Below are positions 1-8,364 of a stretch of DNA of 21,399 bases, in pieces (the first letter of the stretch is position 1; the number at the start of each line of letters is the position of its first letter). Source of the DNA: an uncultured Roseburia sp. (GTDB lineage: Bacteria > Bacillota > Clostridia > Lachnospirales > Lachnospiraceae); assembly GCA_910584215.1 (NCBI GenBank), contig CAJTYI010000052.1, forward strand, positions 1-21,399. Reading direction: 5' to 3'. The notes under the pieces are model-generated. The model was not told the origin of the DNA. It worked only from the letters and a program-made list of their open reading frames with translations, and ran no database searches. The position numbers and the translations under genes are program-made.

Positions 1-212
1 AAAAGACGTATCACCCGATGCCCCAAAGAAGCACGCTTAGAACCTCTGGCATTTGCTCCATTCAGAAAAAAGCAGAGGCTGTGGCGCCAACTCACGATGA
101 ATTGCCGCATTTACTTTGTGAAAAAGTTAAAGTTATTAAAAATTTACGATAGAATAAATATGCAACACATAGAAATAATTATTCAGTCTAAACAACGGCT
201 AATAAACTATAC
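1..212 (+). repeat. Left copy of a diverged ~210-bp inverted repeat found at both window ends
   Basis: This intergenic stretch is similar, in inverted orientation, to 21159-21369. Collinear blocks seen by eye: AAAAGACG (1-8), four differing bases, then ACCCGATGCCCCAAA (13-27), AGAACC (39-44), GCCGCATTTAC (104-114), GAATAAA...ATGCA (152-164) and a TAATAA-x-CTATAC block (about 200-212). Offsets from the start of each copy differ by only a few bases, so this is a real homologous segment with small indels rather than scattered chance matches. The copy may continue left beyond the window. Frame 1 is open from base 1 to 294, but this looks non-coding: no ribosome site, low-complexity AT-rich sequence, and it runs antisense into the helicase gene. 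No clear terminator for the helicase gene was found here. Confidence 0.65.
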
Positions 213-228
213 TTTAATACTCATACTC

Positions 229-3200
229 TTATCCCAGCAGCGCCAGTATTTCTTCCCTAGAAAAGCCGGCCTCCGCCATCCCGTCCCCTTCTAATACCTG
301 TTGGGCCAGTTCTTTTTTTCTCTCCTGTATGGCGATAATTTTCTCCTCGATCGTGCCCTGCGATACCAGTTTATAGACAGTCACGACGTGTTTTTGGCCG
401 ATGCGGTGGGCGCGGTCGGTGGCCTGGTTCTGGACTGCCACGTTCCACCACGGGTCATAGTGGATTACGATATCGGCGGCGGTCAGATTTAATCCCGTTC
501 CTCCGGCTTTTAAGGAAATGCAAAATACTGGCACTTCATCACGGTTAAAATCCTCTACCATTTTCGCCCGCTTTTCTTTGCTGACTGCCCCGGTGAGCAT
601 ATAATAGGGAATTTCTAGTGCCCTCATGCGCTCTGCGAGACGATCAAGCATCGTGGTAAACTGGGAAAACAGCAGGACCTTATGGCCGCTTGTGACCGCA
701 TTTTGCAATAGCTCCATACACATTTCCGTCTTTGCGGAACCTCCTTCATAATTGTCATACAAAAGCGTCGGATCACAACAAATTTGACGCAGCCTCGTAA
801 GCTCCGCCAGAATCTGTATCTTCTGACTGCGAAACTCCTGATCACTCTTTTCCTCAAGCATCTGCTTCATCCGCTGCACATGGGCATCGTAGAGCGATAT
901 CTGCTCACCCTCGAGCCGGGCAAAGACATTTTCTTCGATTTTGTCCGGCAGGTCTTTTAACACATCCCCTTTCATGCGCCGCAGTACAAAGGGGCGTATC
1001 ATGCGCTGCAACCGCTCCATCTTATTTTCATCGCGATTGGTGACGATCGGCAGCTCCATCTCCTCGCGGAATCTTTTGTACGAATACAAAAAACCTGGCA
1101 TCAGGTAATCAAAAATACTCCACAGTTCGCTGAGACGGTTTTCGATCGGCGTTCCCGTCAGCGCGAGCTTAAACGATGCCTGTATCTTTTTTACCGCTTT
1201 GGATGCCTGCGTGCCCGGATTTTTGATATACTGCGCCTCGTCAATGACCTGCACTGAAAATGCCATCCCCTCATAGTGTTCCTCATCACGCTTTAACGTA
1301 TCATATGAAGTGATTAAAATGTCTCCCTCTCTGCTCTCCCGCAAAATCTGGTCACGCTCCGCCGCCGTTCCATTGACAATCACCGGCTCAAGCTGCGGCG
1401 CAAACCGTTCGATCTCCTTTTTCCAATTGTACACCAAAGAGGCCGGACACACGATCAAAACGCGCCGGCTCCCGGTCCCGCGTTCTTGCGCCTCCTGATA
1501 CTCGCCAAGCAGCAGAGAGATCACCTGCAAGGTTTTGCCAAGTCCCATGTCATCCGCCAAAATACCGCCGAAGCCGTTTTCACGCAGCGTTTTTAACCAC
1601 AAAAATCCCGTCTTTTGATAACCGCGCATGATCTCTTTTAAGGACGGCGGCACCTCGTAGTCGCTGTCCTCGATCGTCTTCATATTGCGCACCATGCTTT
1701 TAAAGTCTCGGTTTTTGTCGATAGCAAGCGCTTTCGCATTCTTTAGCGCCGCGTCTAAATACATAGCGCGGTATTTTGGTACAACAATATTCCCTTTTCG
1801 CAATTGTTTCTCGGACAGCTGCAAATCGCTCCCCACTTCCGCCAGCAGGTTTAAACCGTCCTCCTGTACGTCGAGAAAATCGCCGTTTTTAAGACGGATA
1901 TATTTTTTCCTTGGGTCATACTTACTGAGCAGGTAAGCCAGCTCATCTGCCTTCATCTCTTTGGTATGTATCGTAAGCTCCAAAAGATCGCTCTTTAATG
2001 AGACGCCCACGTTTACAACCGGGGAGGGCACGACTTTGATCGTGCGGAAATGTTCCGACATATAGATCGTCATGTACTCCGCCAAACGCTGCAGACCACT
2101 AGAAAGCAGCTGATAGAGCTTCTCTTCATTGCGGCTTAACACGAGTACTGTGCGGTCAAGACTATATTCATTAAAATAAGGTTCCACCAGACTTCGGATG
2201 CGAAATTCTTCCGAGATATCCCGCATCTCTCCCGGCTGCATTTCCGAGAGCATATTATACTTTTTCTCTCCGTAAACCGACAGAAGCTTCGCCCCGACTA
2301 CATCGCCCTCGAGCTTGTCCAGATATAGTTCAAACTCCGGTTTTTTCGGCACATAGAGGCTCTCATCAAACCCGTCGGCAAGCACCTCATAGCCGTCCCG
2401 CAGCAAAGGCAGCAAATCCCTGCAAAACATTGGCAGCTCTTCCGCCGCAAGATAACATTCGTTGCCGGGCTGCCGCTGCATGTAGTCATAAAACTCGTAA
2501 AGTTCTCCGCGCAGCTTTAAGACACTCGGAGCAATCAAATTGCCCTCACAAAAATAATAGCGTTCTCTGCCGCGCATTGTAAAAAGGTTTTCCTGCGTCA
2601 GAAAAACGCCTGCACTCCCGGCCCGCACCAAAAGCTGCGGTTTTCTCTCATTTCGGGTCATGTAGTAGAGTTCTTCCCCGCGATAAGCGACGGCAGCGTA
2701 AAACTCGCACTCGCTGACTGCCGCAAAAAAGCGGTCTAAGCCTATCTCATCGAGCTCCATCGTGCGCTCATAGCCGCCACTGTAGACGTAAAATGCCCGG
2801 TGCTGGCTCTGTCTTTTTTTATCGCTCTCCTGCTGCTGCAAAAAATCGACAATACGCAACGCCTCTTCGGTAAATGCCTCCCTGCAATGATAGAAATCCA
2901 GCTTTTTGCCGTATCGCACCCGCTCTCTCTTCTGATACGCCTGCACAAAAGAAGCGATATTTTTGAGCACATACTTCATTTCAGCACCGATCTTAAACTC
3001 TACCGTCCCGTAACTGTAGTCCATCTTAAAATGAGGTTCCAACGATATCCTGCCGTAGATGTCCTGCGGAATCAAGAAAGCGGAACCCGCGCGCATGGAA
3101 TACTGCCCCAACAAGTCTTTCAGCACGGACGCCGTCTTTATGGGCGTGATATAGTTATCGTCATCCTTTAGCGCTTTCCCTCTTTTCATCTCTAAGATCT

Positions 3201-3516
3201 CGCGTGCCTGCCTGCGGTTCACATATGCAAAAAGCACTGCTACACAGTGCTTGCATATTCCCTCATAATTAAAGTACGCATCGCAGGTACAACTGCTGCT
3301 CGCCACCTCAGAATAGCTTTCATCCACTTCAAGCCTTACCTGATAACTGCTGCGCACGCTTCCGCGCACACTGGCGCACACCTCGGCTTTCGCGGACTCC
3401 CCCTCCAGATAAATGTCATAGGAAAAATCGCTCACAGCCCCCATCTCAAACAAATCTTTTCCTCTGCGATAAGTCGTGTGATATGCCTCCGTTCTGATAT
3501 CGGCCGCTGTAAACAT
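229..3516 (-). CDS. SWIM zinc finger-containing SNF2/DEAD-like helicase
   Basis: A 1095-residue bacterial SNF2-family ATPase, expected to translocate on double-stranded DNA and remodel protein-DNA complexes in the cytoplasm. An N-terminal SWIM zinc finger is visible (C76-x-C78 ... C88-x-H90), followed by a long region matching the usual bacterial SNF2-associated segment. Then come the two RecA-like lobes: Walker A DDMGLGKT near residue 655, Walker B DEAQ near 758, LTGTPIEN (motif III), and motifs V and VI in the C-terminal lobe (GGTGLNL; QATDRAHRIGQ near 1035). All core motifs are intact and the length is normal for the family. The ATG is preceded by a GGGGGGAG ribosome site. It begins 22 nt after the transporter stop codon, so the two are probably co-transcribed. 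The substrate is unknown. Confidence 0.95.
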   Translation of the reverse strand: MFTAADIRTEAYHTTYRRGKDLFEMGAVSDFSYDIYLEGESAKAEVCASVRGSVRSSYQVRLEVDESYSEVASSSCTCDAYFNYEGICKHCVAVLFAYVNRRQAREILEMKRGKALKDDDNYITPIKTASVLKDLLGQYSMRAGSAFLIPQDIYGRISLEPHFKMDYSYGTVEFKIGAEMKYVLKNIASFVQAYQKRERVRYGKKLDFYHCREAFTEEALRIVDFLQQQESDKKRQSQHRAFYVYSGGYERTMELDEIGLDRFFAAVSECEFYAAVAYRGEELYYMTRNERKPQLLVRAGSAGVFLTQENLFTMRGRERYYFCEGNLIAPSVLKLRGELYEFYDYMQRQPGNECYLAAEELPMFCRDLLPLLRDGYEVLADGFDESLYVPKKPEFELYLDKLEGDVVGAKLLSVYGEKKYNMLSEMQPGEMRDISEEFRIRSLVEPYFNEYSLDRTVLVLSRNEEKLYQLLSSGLQRLAEYMTIYMSEHFRTIKVVPSPVVNVGVSLKSDLLELTIHTKEMKADELAYLLSKYDPRKKYIRLKNGDFLDVQEDGLNLLAEVGSDLQLSEKQLRKGNIVVPKYRAMYLDAALKNAKALAIDKNRDFKSMVRNMKTIEDSDYEVPPSLKEIMRGYQKTGFLWLKTLRENGFGGILADDMGLGKTLQVISLLLGEYQEAQERGTGSRRVLIVCPASLVYNWKKEIERFAPQLEPVIVNGTAAERDQILRESREGDILITSYDTLKRDEEHYEGMAFSVQVIDEAQYIKNPGTQASKAVKKIQASFKLALTGTPIENRLSELWSIFDYLMPGFLYSYKRFREEMELPIVTNRDENKMERLQRMIRPFVLRRMKGDVLKDLPDKIEENVFARLEGEQISLYDAHVQRMKQMLEEKSDQEFRSQKIQILAELTRLRQICCDPTLLYDNYEGGSAKTEMCMELLQNAVTSGHKVLLFSQFTTMLDRLAERMRALEIPYYMLTGAVSKEKRAKMVEDFNRDEVPVFCISLKAGGTGLNLTAADIVIHYDPWWNVAVQNQATDRAHRIGQKHVVTVYKLVSQGTIEEKIIAIQERKKELAQQVLEGDGMAEAGFSREEILALLG

Positions 3517-3538
3517 TATTCTCCCCCCGTCTCATGTA

Positions 3539-5299
3539 TTATATAGAATATTTCTCTTCAAATTCGGCCCGCAGCTTCAAGAATTCCGCACTCTCCGCCT
3601 CGTCCATCTGCTCTGTAAAACTATGCTCCGCCAGCTGACTGTCCTTTAGCTGCATCATATAGACCGCGATGTTAGAGCAATGATCCGCGACGCGCTCATA
3701 ATTCATGGCGATATCTGAGAGCACCAGCCCAAGCTCAATCGTACATTTCCCTTTCCTAAGGCGTTTTAGATGGTGCTTCTTGATATCCTTGTTTAACTCG
3801 TCAATTACCTCCTCCAAAGGCTCCACCGTGCGGGCAAGTTCCTGGTTGTCTTCGGTAAAAGCGCTGGCCGTGCGCTGTAAGATATCCTCTATGGCCCTGC
3901 CATATATAACCATCTCCTCCCTGCCCTTTTTGGAGAACTCAAATTTTTCTTTGTGCATCTGCTGCGCATTTTCTACCACATTGCAGGCATGGTCAGAGAT
4001 TCGCTCAAAATCCGTAAGGCAGTGCAGCAGAGACGTCACACGAAGGCTGTCCTGGTAGGAAAGGTTCTCGCTGCTGAGTTTTGTCAGATAAGCGCTGATC
4101 TTGTCGTCATACACATCTACCCGGTTCTCTTTTGCAATCACGTCTGCCGCTTTATCTTCAGAGTAGTGGTCAAGCAGAGAAACCGCCTCGAGAAAACTGT
4201 CCCTCGCCATCTCCGCCATCTGGTTGACTAACGTGTGGCATTGCGCGATGGCAAACGCCGGAGAACTCAAAAAACGCTCGTCCAAAATGGTAAATACGTC
4301 GTTGCGTTCTTCTTTCTCCTTTTCCTCCATAGGAATAGTAAGATAGGCAAGCTTTTCCAACCCTTTTGTAAACGGCAGAAGAATTACCGTCGCAAAGACG
4401 TTAAAAATCGTATGAATTAGCGCAATTCCGGCGGGGCCGACCACCTCATCCGTAAAAGCAAAGGAAAACAGCCAGTTACCCAGATAAAATACGGCCAAAA
4501 ACAGAATCGTGCCGATTAAATTAAAGTAAAGATGGACAAAGGCTGTCCGCTTTGCGCCCTTGTTGGCGCCGACCGAAGAAATCAATGCCGTGACACAGGT
4601 GCCAATATTCTGCCCCGTGATAATCGGCAGAACGGTGCCGTAACTGAACGCCCCCGTCACCGAGAGTGCCTGCAGGATACCGACAGAGGCAGACGAACTC
4701 TGTATAATCGCTGTCAATAGCGCTCCGACAATAATGCCGAGCAATGGGTTTTTAAATAACGTCAAAAGATTCGTAAACTCGGGGACATCCGCCAGCGGCT
4801 TCACCGCACCGCTCATGGCATCCATACCGAACATCAGAATCGTAAAGCCAAGCAAAATCTCGCCGATATCCTTTTTGCGGTCACTCTTGCCAGACATAAT
4901 AAAGATGATACCAATGACCGCCAGCACCGGCGCAAAAGAAGTCGGTTTTAACAGCTGTATGAGAATACTGTCACTCTCGATACCGGTCAGGCTCATAATC
5001 CATGATGTGATCGTGGTTCCCACATTGGCACCCATGATAATGCCGATCGCCTGCGACAGCTTCATGATGCCCGAATTTACAAAACCCACCACCATCACCG
5101 TCGTGGCCGACGAACTCTGTATCACGGCCGTTACACCGGCACCCAATAGAACCGCCTTAAACCGGTTGGAGGTTAGATTCTCCAAAATCCGCTCCAGCCT
5201 TCCTCCAGACATTTTCTCCAGACCGGCACCCATGATGTTCATGCCATATAAAAACAATGCTAGTCCGCCTGCCAGTGCCAATACACTAAAAATATCCAT
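3539..5299 (-). CDS. Na/Pi cotransporter family protein with C-terminal PhoU domain
   Basis: A 586-residue membrane transporter of the NptA/YjbB type, expected to move phosphate with sodium across the cytoplasmic membrane (direction not readable from sequence). Residues 1-310 are strongly hydrophobic and hold the two inverted family repeats, each with a QSSSA signature (Q61 and Q200) followed by GANVGTT (about 90-96) and GQNIGTC (about 229-235). Residues ~345-560 are helical and PhoU-like, with the metal-binding type motifs ERISDHACN and ERVADHCSN. This fusion is common in Firmicutes and probably couples transport to phosphate status. A promoter with 17-bp spacing lies upstream (5389-5417), and a GGGAG ribosome site sits 3 nt before the ATG. 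It is first gene of a likely two-gene operon with the SNF2 helicase. Confidence 0.93.
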   Translation of the reverse strand: MDIFSVLALAGGLALFLYGMNIMGAGLEKMSGGRLERILENLTSNRFKAVLLGAGVTAVIQSSSATTVMVVGFVNSGIMKLSQAIGIIMGANVGTTITSWIMSLTGIESDSILIQLLKPTSFAPVLAVIGIIFIMSGKSDRKKDIGEILLGFTILMFGMDAMSGAVKPLADVPEFTNLLTLFKNPLLGIIVGALLTAIIQSSSASVGILQALSVTGAFSYGTVLPIITGQNIGTCVTALISSVGANKGAKRTAFVHLYFNLIGTILFLAVFYLGNWLFSFAFTDEVVGPAGIALIHTIFNVFATVILLPFTKGLEKLAYLTIPMEEKEKEERNDVFTILDERFLSSPAFAIAQCHTLVNQMAEMARDSFLEAVSLLDHYSEDKAADVIAKENRVDVYDDKISAYLTKLSSENLSYQDSLRVTSLLHCLTDFERISDHACNVVENAQQMHKEKFEFSKKGREEMVIYGRAIEDILQRTASAFTEDNQELARTVEPLEEVIDELNKDIKKHHLKRLRKGKCTIELGLVLSDIAMNYERVADHCSNIAVYMMQLKDSQLAEHSFTEQMDEAESAEFLKLRAEFEEKYSI

Positions 5300-5388
5300 A
5301 ATCTCCCATACCCTTCCTTGTCGCGCATCAAACTGAGATCTTTGTTCCCTCCATCGTGAGCCTTAGAAGCACGCTTCACGCTAATTTC

Positions 5389-5417
5389 TTTATAAACTAT
5401 TTTATGGGAATTTGCAA
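5389..5417 (-). promoter_or_regulatory. Sigma-A promoter for the Na/Pi transporter operon
   Basis: On the minus strand the sequence reads TTGCAA (5417-5412), a 17-bp spacer, then TATAAA (5394-5389): five of six consensus bases in the -10 box and four of six in the -35. Transcription would start near 5382, giving a leader of about 80 nt before the transporter ATG at 5299. No Pho-box-like tandem repeat was recognised near it. Confidence 0.65.
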
Positions 5418-5490
5418 TTGTTTCAGAAAACTTTGCACATTCTATACAAAGATTGACAGTTTTCTTATCTTTTGGCCAGCATAACTGCCA

Positions 5491-6423
5491 TCACCCCTTA
5501 ACATGCTTTAACAGAAAGTTCTCCCCATTTTCAAAAAATATGCGTTGCAACAATTTTTCCTCAAACCCCGCCTGCCGCATCTTCTGCCAAAGCCATGCCA
5601 CCGACTCCACGCCGCGTATGCCTGCGATGAACTCTCCTCCGCAGCCGTCAAAATCGCCCCCGAGCGCTACCGTCTTTTCGCCCCCGAGCGCCAACACCCG
5701 ATCGATATGCCGCAGCCAATCCCTCACCCCCGCTTTATCGTCACCCACAAACGGACGATAAAAGTTCATGCCGATTATGCCGCCCCGGGCGATAATTTCC
5801 CTGATATGGCAGTCTAAGAGATTGCGCGGATGTTCTTTACAGCTCCTTACATTGGAGTGAGAAGCAATGATGGGCGCACTGCTCACAGCCAACAGCTCCT
5901 CTATGCCCTGATCAGACAGATGGGAGACATCCACGATGACGCCCTCCCGCTCCAGCACGCGCACAAGTTCTCTGCCGGACGCTGTCAAGCCTTTCTTCTG
6001 ATCTGCCATCGCGCCGCAGGCATATTCGTTCTCATAATTCCAGGTCAGCATGGCAAAAGAAAATCCCAGCTCTTTGCAGCGGCAGGCGTATTTTCCCATA
6101 AGTGAGATATCCTCAATCGACAAGAATGCCGCCATCTTTCCCTGTCGTCTTGCCGTCTTTAGGTCACTGCCGCTGCGGCAAAGCATTATAACGTCCTCAC
6201 ATTCCGCTAACAGCTCCATTGCGCGGCTATAAAGAGCGCAAAATGCTTTTTCCCTGTTTCCCACTTTGGCGGCATCTTTCCAGATCGCAAACACCTGCAC
6301 ATACTGGCGGCAAAACGTCTGAATCCTTTTGAAGTCAATATCATTGTCATTTTCCCGCAGTCCGCCGGCGGTAATCTCTGTCAGAGTATCCGCATGAAGA
6401 TCAAGATAGCGCATAAAAAACAT
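5491..6423 (-). CDS. Dipeptidase of the M19 (membrane dipeptidase) family
   Basis: A 310-residue zinc metallopeptidase of the renal/membrane dipeptidase family, which cleaves dipeptides, including some with D-residues. Visible site residues: H10-x-D12 in LHADT at the N-terminus, E104 in SIEDIS (bridging glutamate), H168 in VDVSHLS and H189 in ASHSNVR, the two later metal histidines, then HPRNLLD and the GGDFDG motif (255-260). There is no signal peptide, so it should be cytoplasmic, as in most bacterial members. The first ATG is used because AGGA lies 5 nt upstream; a second ATG three codons later is also possible. A single-gene unit is likely: the tandem repeat with promoter-like boxes (6461-6690) is immediately upstream, and about 190 bp including the next promoter separates it from the transporter gene. 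The substrate is not predictable. Confidence 0.92.
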   Translation of the reverse strand: MFFMRYLDLHADTLTEITAGGLRENDNDIDFKRIQTFCRQYVQVFAIWKDAAKVGNREKAFCALYSRAMELLAECEDVIMLCRSGSDLKTARRQGKMAAFLSIEDISLMGKYACRCKELGFSFAMLTWNYENEYACGAMADQKKGLTASGRELVRVLEREGVIVDVSHLSDQGIEELLAVSSAPIIASHSNVRSCKEHPRNLLDCHIREIIARGGIIGMNFYRPFVGDDKAGVRDWLRHIDRVLALGGEKTVALGGDFDGCGGEFIAGIRGVESVAWLWQKMRQAGFEEKLLQRIFFENGENFLLKHVKG

Positions 6424-6460
6424 ACCTTTCCTATATCCAGCAAATCCTATCTTTCTGAAT

Positions 6461-6712
6461 AGATCGTTGTAATCATATTCTATTATTCTGTAAAGATGGC
6501 TATAACATATTCTATTATTCTGTAAAGATGGCTATAACATATTCTATTATTCTGTAAAGATGGCTATAATCATATTCTATTATTCTGTAAAGATCGTTAT
6601 AATCATATTCTATTATTCTGTAAAGATCGTTATAGTCATATTCTGTTATTCTGTAAAGATCGTTATAATCATATTCTATTATTCTGTAATAGATCTGTTG
6701 TAATTATATGCA
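6461..6712. repeat. Tandem repeat: seven 32/33-bp units plus a partial eighth
   Basis: Units start at 6461, 6494, 6526, 6558, 6591, 6624 and 6657, giving periods of 33, 32, 32, 33, 33, 33 and 34 bp. A decayed eighth unit runs from 6691 to about 6712, and a trace of a unit lies just before 6461. The invariant core reads CATATTCTATTATTCTGTAA, with one change (CTGTTATT) in unit six. The variable part is AGATCGTTATAAT or AGATGGCTATAA. Units two to four share the GGC variant, so they probably arose by local duplication. There are no unique spacers between units, so this is not a CRISPR array. A period of 32-33 bp is about three helical turns, placing each unit on the same face of the DNA. Confidence 0.97.
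6466..6494 (-). promoter_or_regulatory. Promoter-like box nearest the dipeptidase gene, one of an array
   Basis: On the minus strand the first repeat unit reads TTTACA (6494-6489), a 17-bp spacer, then TACAAC (6471-6466), placing a start about 35 nt before the dipeptidase ATG. The same layout with a better -10 box, TATAAC, recurs with exactly 17-bp spacing at 6624-6596 and 6657-6629; at 6690-6662 the -35 is ATTACA. In units two to four the -10 is weaker (TATAGC), and in units two and three the spacer is one base shorter. Which copies are active cannot be told from sequence. Confidence 0.5.
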
Positions 6713-7476
6713 AGTACCTCCACGCTTGTCGTCATGTATATTTTTTCATTGTCACCCAGCGCCAATTGACCGTCTGCTTTTGGTTCCACATGGGGACGCT
6801 GTAATGTCATAGTCATTTTTTTTCTACGCAGCACCTTCTCTCTGTCAAGCCAATAGGTGACTTTCGCCTCCGCTACCCTGGTCTGCTGATATTGATCGAA
6901 CGCCACATTCGTTGTGCCATCCATATTTGCGGCGCGGCGCTGCCACATATTTTGCAGCTGCTCCTGTGACTCTTGCAGCAATTGTGTCGTATAATCTGTC
7001 GTAAAGACGTGTGAGATTACCGTATAACCGTCCTCCTGTTCCATGACCTCACTGGCCACATCTTTCATGTTATACGGCAGGATGGTCAATTCGTCTATCT
7101 GGGGTATTTCCAGTCCCTCTCCGATATTCATGTCAAACTCCCCGTCCCAGTTCATATCTTCATAGACCTGTTTTCCGTCACAATACCTTCGCAAATATGG
7201 CCATTCACCGTCCTCGTCAACCATGGAATAATCCGCCTGCCAGCCTCCGGTCAATTGGTCAGCCCATACTTCCACCTTCGATATTTGGCTGCTGCTGTTG
7301 TCCGTTACATTGCCGATGTACATATAGTGCAGGTTATTGAGCCGCCTCACAGCGCGCATCGCTTCCTTCACATGTCCGAAATAGCGGCAGTCGGATGCCC
7401 CCGCCACCGCTGCGCCGCATAGAAGTGCCATAAATACCAACAAAATCAAAACATCTTTTTTTTGCCTTTTTCGCAT
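6679..7476 (-). CDS. Membrane-anchored or secreted protein of unknown function
   Basis: A 265-residue protein not confidently assigned to a family. Basic residues at the N-terminus are followed by a hydrophobic stretch (about residues 8-28) that could be an uncleaved anchor or a signal peptide. The rest is polar and rich in beta-strand-like alternation, Tyr, Gln and Trp, loosely recalling LolA-like or lipoprotein-carrier folds; that resemblance is weak. The ATG at 7476 is chosen because GAGGTG lies just upstream, better placed than for the GTG two codons earlier. It begins 11 nt after the HAD stop codon, so translation is probably coupled. The last roughly ten codons (AYNYNRSITE) and the stop lie inside the decayed end of the tandem repeat, so the C-terminus has probably been reshaped by repeat growth. 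Confidence 0.8.
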   Translation of the reverse strand: MRKRQKKDVLILLVFMALLCGAAVAGASDCRYFGHVKEAMRAVRRLNNLHYMYIGNVTDNSSSQISKVEVWADQLTGGWQADYSMVDEDGEWPYLRRYCDGKQVYEDMNWDGEFDMNIGEGLEIPQIDELTILPYNMKDVASEVMEQEDGYTVISHVFTTDYTTQLLQESQEQLQNMWQRRAANMDGTTNVAFDQYQQTRVAEAKVTYWLDREKVLRRKKMTMTLQRPHVEPKADGQLALGDNEKIYMTTSVEVLAYNYNRSITE

Positions 7477-7487
7477 ACTCACCTCGA

Positions 7488-8309
7488 TTACCCGATCAGC
7501 CCCAGCTTCACGAACGCCTTGTAAAGTCCGTCACGATCAATCGTATCCGTAACCATATCCGCCCTATCTTTTACACTCTCCAAGGCATTGCCCATCGCCA
7601 CGCCGATTCCCGCATATTCCATCATCTGCAAATCGTTTGGTCCGTCCCCAACGGCAATGCTTTCGCTTCGGTCAATTCCCACTTCCCGCAGATACCGCTC
7701 CATGCCAGTCGCCTTATTGATGCCGGCAATGCCGATTTCACCAGCGTAATCATCCATGCCCTCCAGGCTGATCGCGACCGTATCAAAATAGGGCGCCAGT
7801 TCCCTGTGTACTTTCGCCACGCCAAACGGGGCTTCATAATATATGATCTTTTCATTCTTCTTATTCATCCACGGCGTGTCCGTGATATGCATATTTCCGA
7901 GCAGACGTTTTAAGCGCCGTTCATTCATTCCCCTCCGGCGGAAAAACGCAATGATACCGTCGCTGCTGCGCTGATTGATGTCGATGCCGTCGTCATTTTG
8001 ATAACAAAACAAAAATCCGTGACGCTCGAGATACTCATAGCTGCTCTTCTGATGATCGGCGTCGATATAGGCGTGATAGATTTCCCTGCCGTCCGCCTCC
8101 ACAAAAGCGCCCGCTGCTCCCACAATACCGGACATTCCAAGCGCAAGCAGTTCCTTATAGATCTGAAAGCGGCTCCTTCCACTGCAAATTACCATTTTGT
8201 GCCCGTTTTCTTTCGCCTCGCGAATAGCAGCCTTGGTAGATTCCGGCACCTTTCCTCTTACGTCCACTGTAGTTCCATCAATATCTAAAAACACTACTCT
8301 CTTTTGCAT
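7488..8309 (-). CDS. Cof-type HAD-IIB family hydrolase (sugar-phosphate phosphatase-like)
   Basis: A 273-residue haloacid dehalogenase-superfamily phosphatase of the Cof/YidA type, usually acting on small phosphorylated metabolites such as sugar phosphates in the cytoplasm. Motif I is FLDIDGT (nucleophile D9, acid/base D11), motif II is the Ser of VICSGRS, motif III is the Lys of INKATG, and motif IV is AVGDGPNDLQMM. A C2-type cap lies between motifs II and III. The frame is open another 33 codons upstream, but the ATG at 8309 is chosen: it puts motif I at residue 9 as usual, has a GGGG ribosome site 6 nt upstream, and the upstream segment is full of inverted repeats. Substrate unknown. It is followed after 11 nt by the anchored unknown protein. 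Confidence 0.93.
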   Translation of the reverse strand: MQKRVVFLDIDGTTVDVRGKVPESTKAAIREAKENGHKMVICSGRSRFQIYKELLALGMSGIVGAAGAFVEADGREIYHAYIDADHQKSSYEYLERHGFLFCYQNDDGIDINQRSSDGIIAFFRRRGMNERRLKRLLGNMHITDTPWMNKKNEKIIYYEAPFGVAKVHRELAPYFDTVAISLEGMDDYAGEIGIAGINKATGMERYLREVGIDRSESIAVGDGPNDLQMMEYAGIGVAMGNALESVKDRADMVTDTIDRDGLYKAFVKLGLIG

Positions 8310-8329
8310 CCTAATCCCCTTTTCTGCAT

Positions 8330-8346
8330 TGCGAACGACGTTCGCA
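8330..8346. promoter_or_regulatory. 17-bp perfect palindrome upstream of the HAD gene (possible operator)
   Basis: TGCGAACG-A-CGTTCGCA: eight-base arms around one central A, ending about 20 nt from the HAD start codon. The position suits an operator or a leader hairpin. It resembles the Gram-positive LexA box (CGAAC-N4-GTTCG), but the gap between CGAAC and GTTCG is three bases, not four, so it is not called an SOS box. Confidence 0.5.
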
Positions 8347-8364
8347 TTTGCTTTTTGCGCATAA

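Noticed and set aside
97..294. 65-codon plus-strand frame at the left end
   Set aside because: It is AT-rich and low complexity, has no ribosome site, runs into the 3' end of the SNF2 gene, and lies within the end repeat.
5366..5378. AGAAGCACGCTT shared with base 28-38 as a third copy of the end repeat
   Set aside because: Only 12 bases match and the flanks differ; matches of this length are expected by chance in 21 kb.
5475..5490. TGGCCAG...CTGCCA as terminator of the dipeptidase gene
   Set aside because: The stem is six pairs with a bulge, and no U-tract follows on the minus strand.
6461..6690. Regular ~32-bp repeats as a CRISPR array
   Set aside because: Units abut directly with no unique spacers, and no cas genes are nearby.
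8331..8345. GCGAACGACGTTCGC as a LexA (SOS) box
   Set aside because: The half-sites are right but the gap is three bases, not the four of the Gram-positive consensus, and the HAD gene is not a typical SOS gene.
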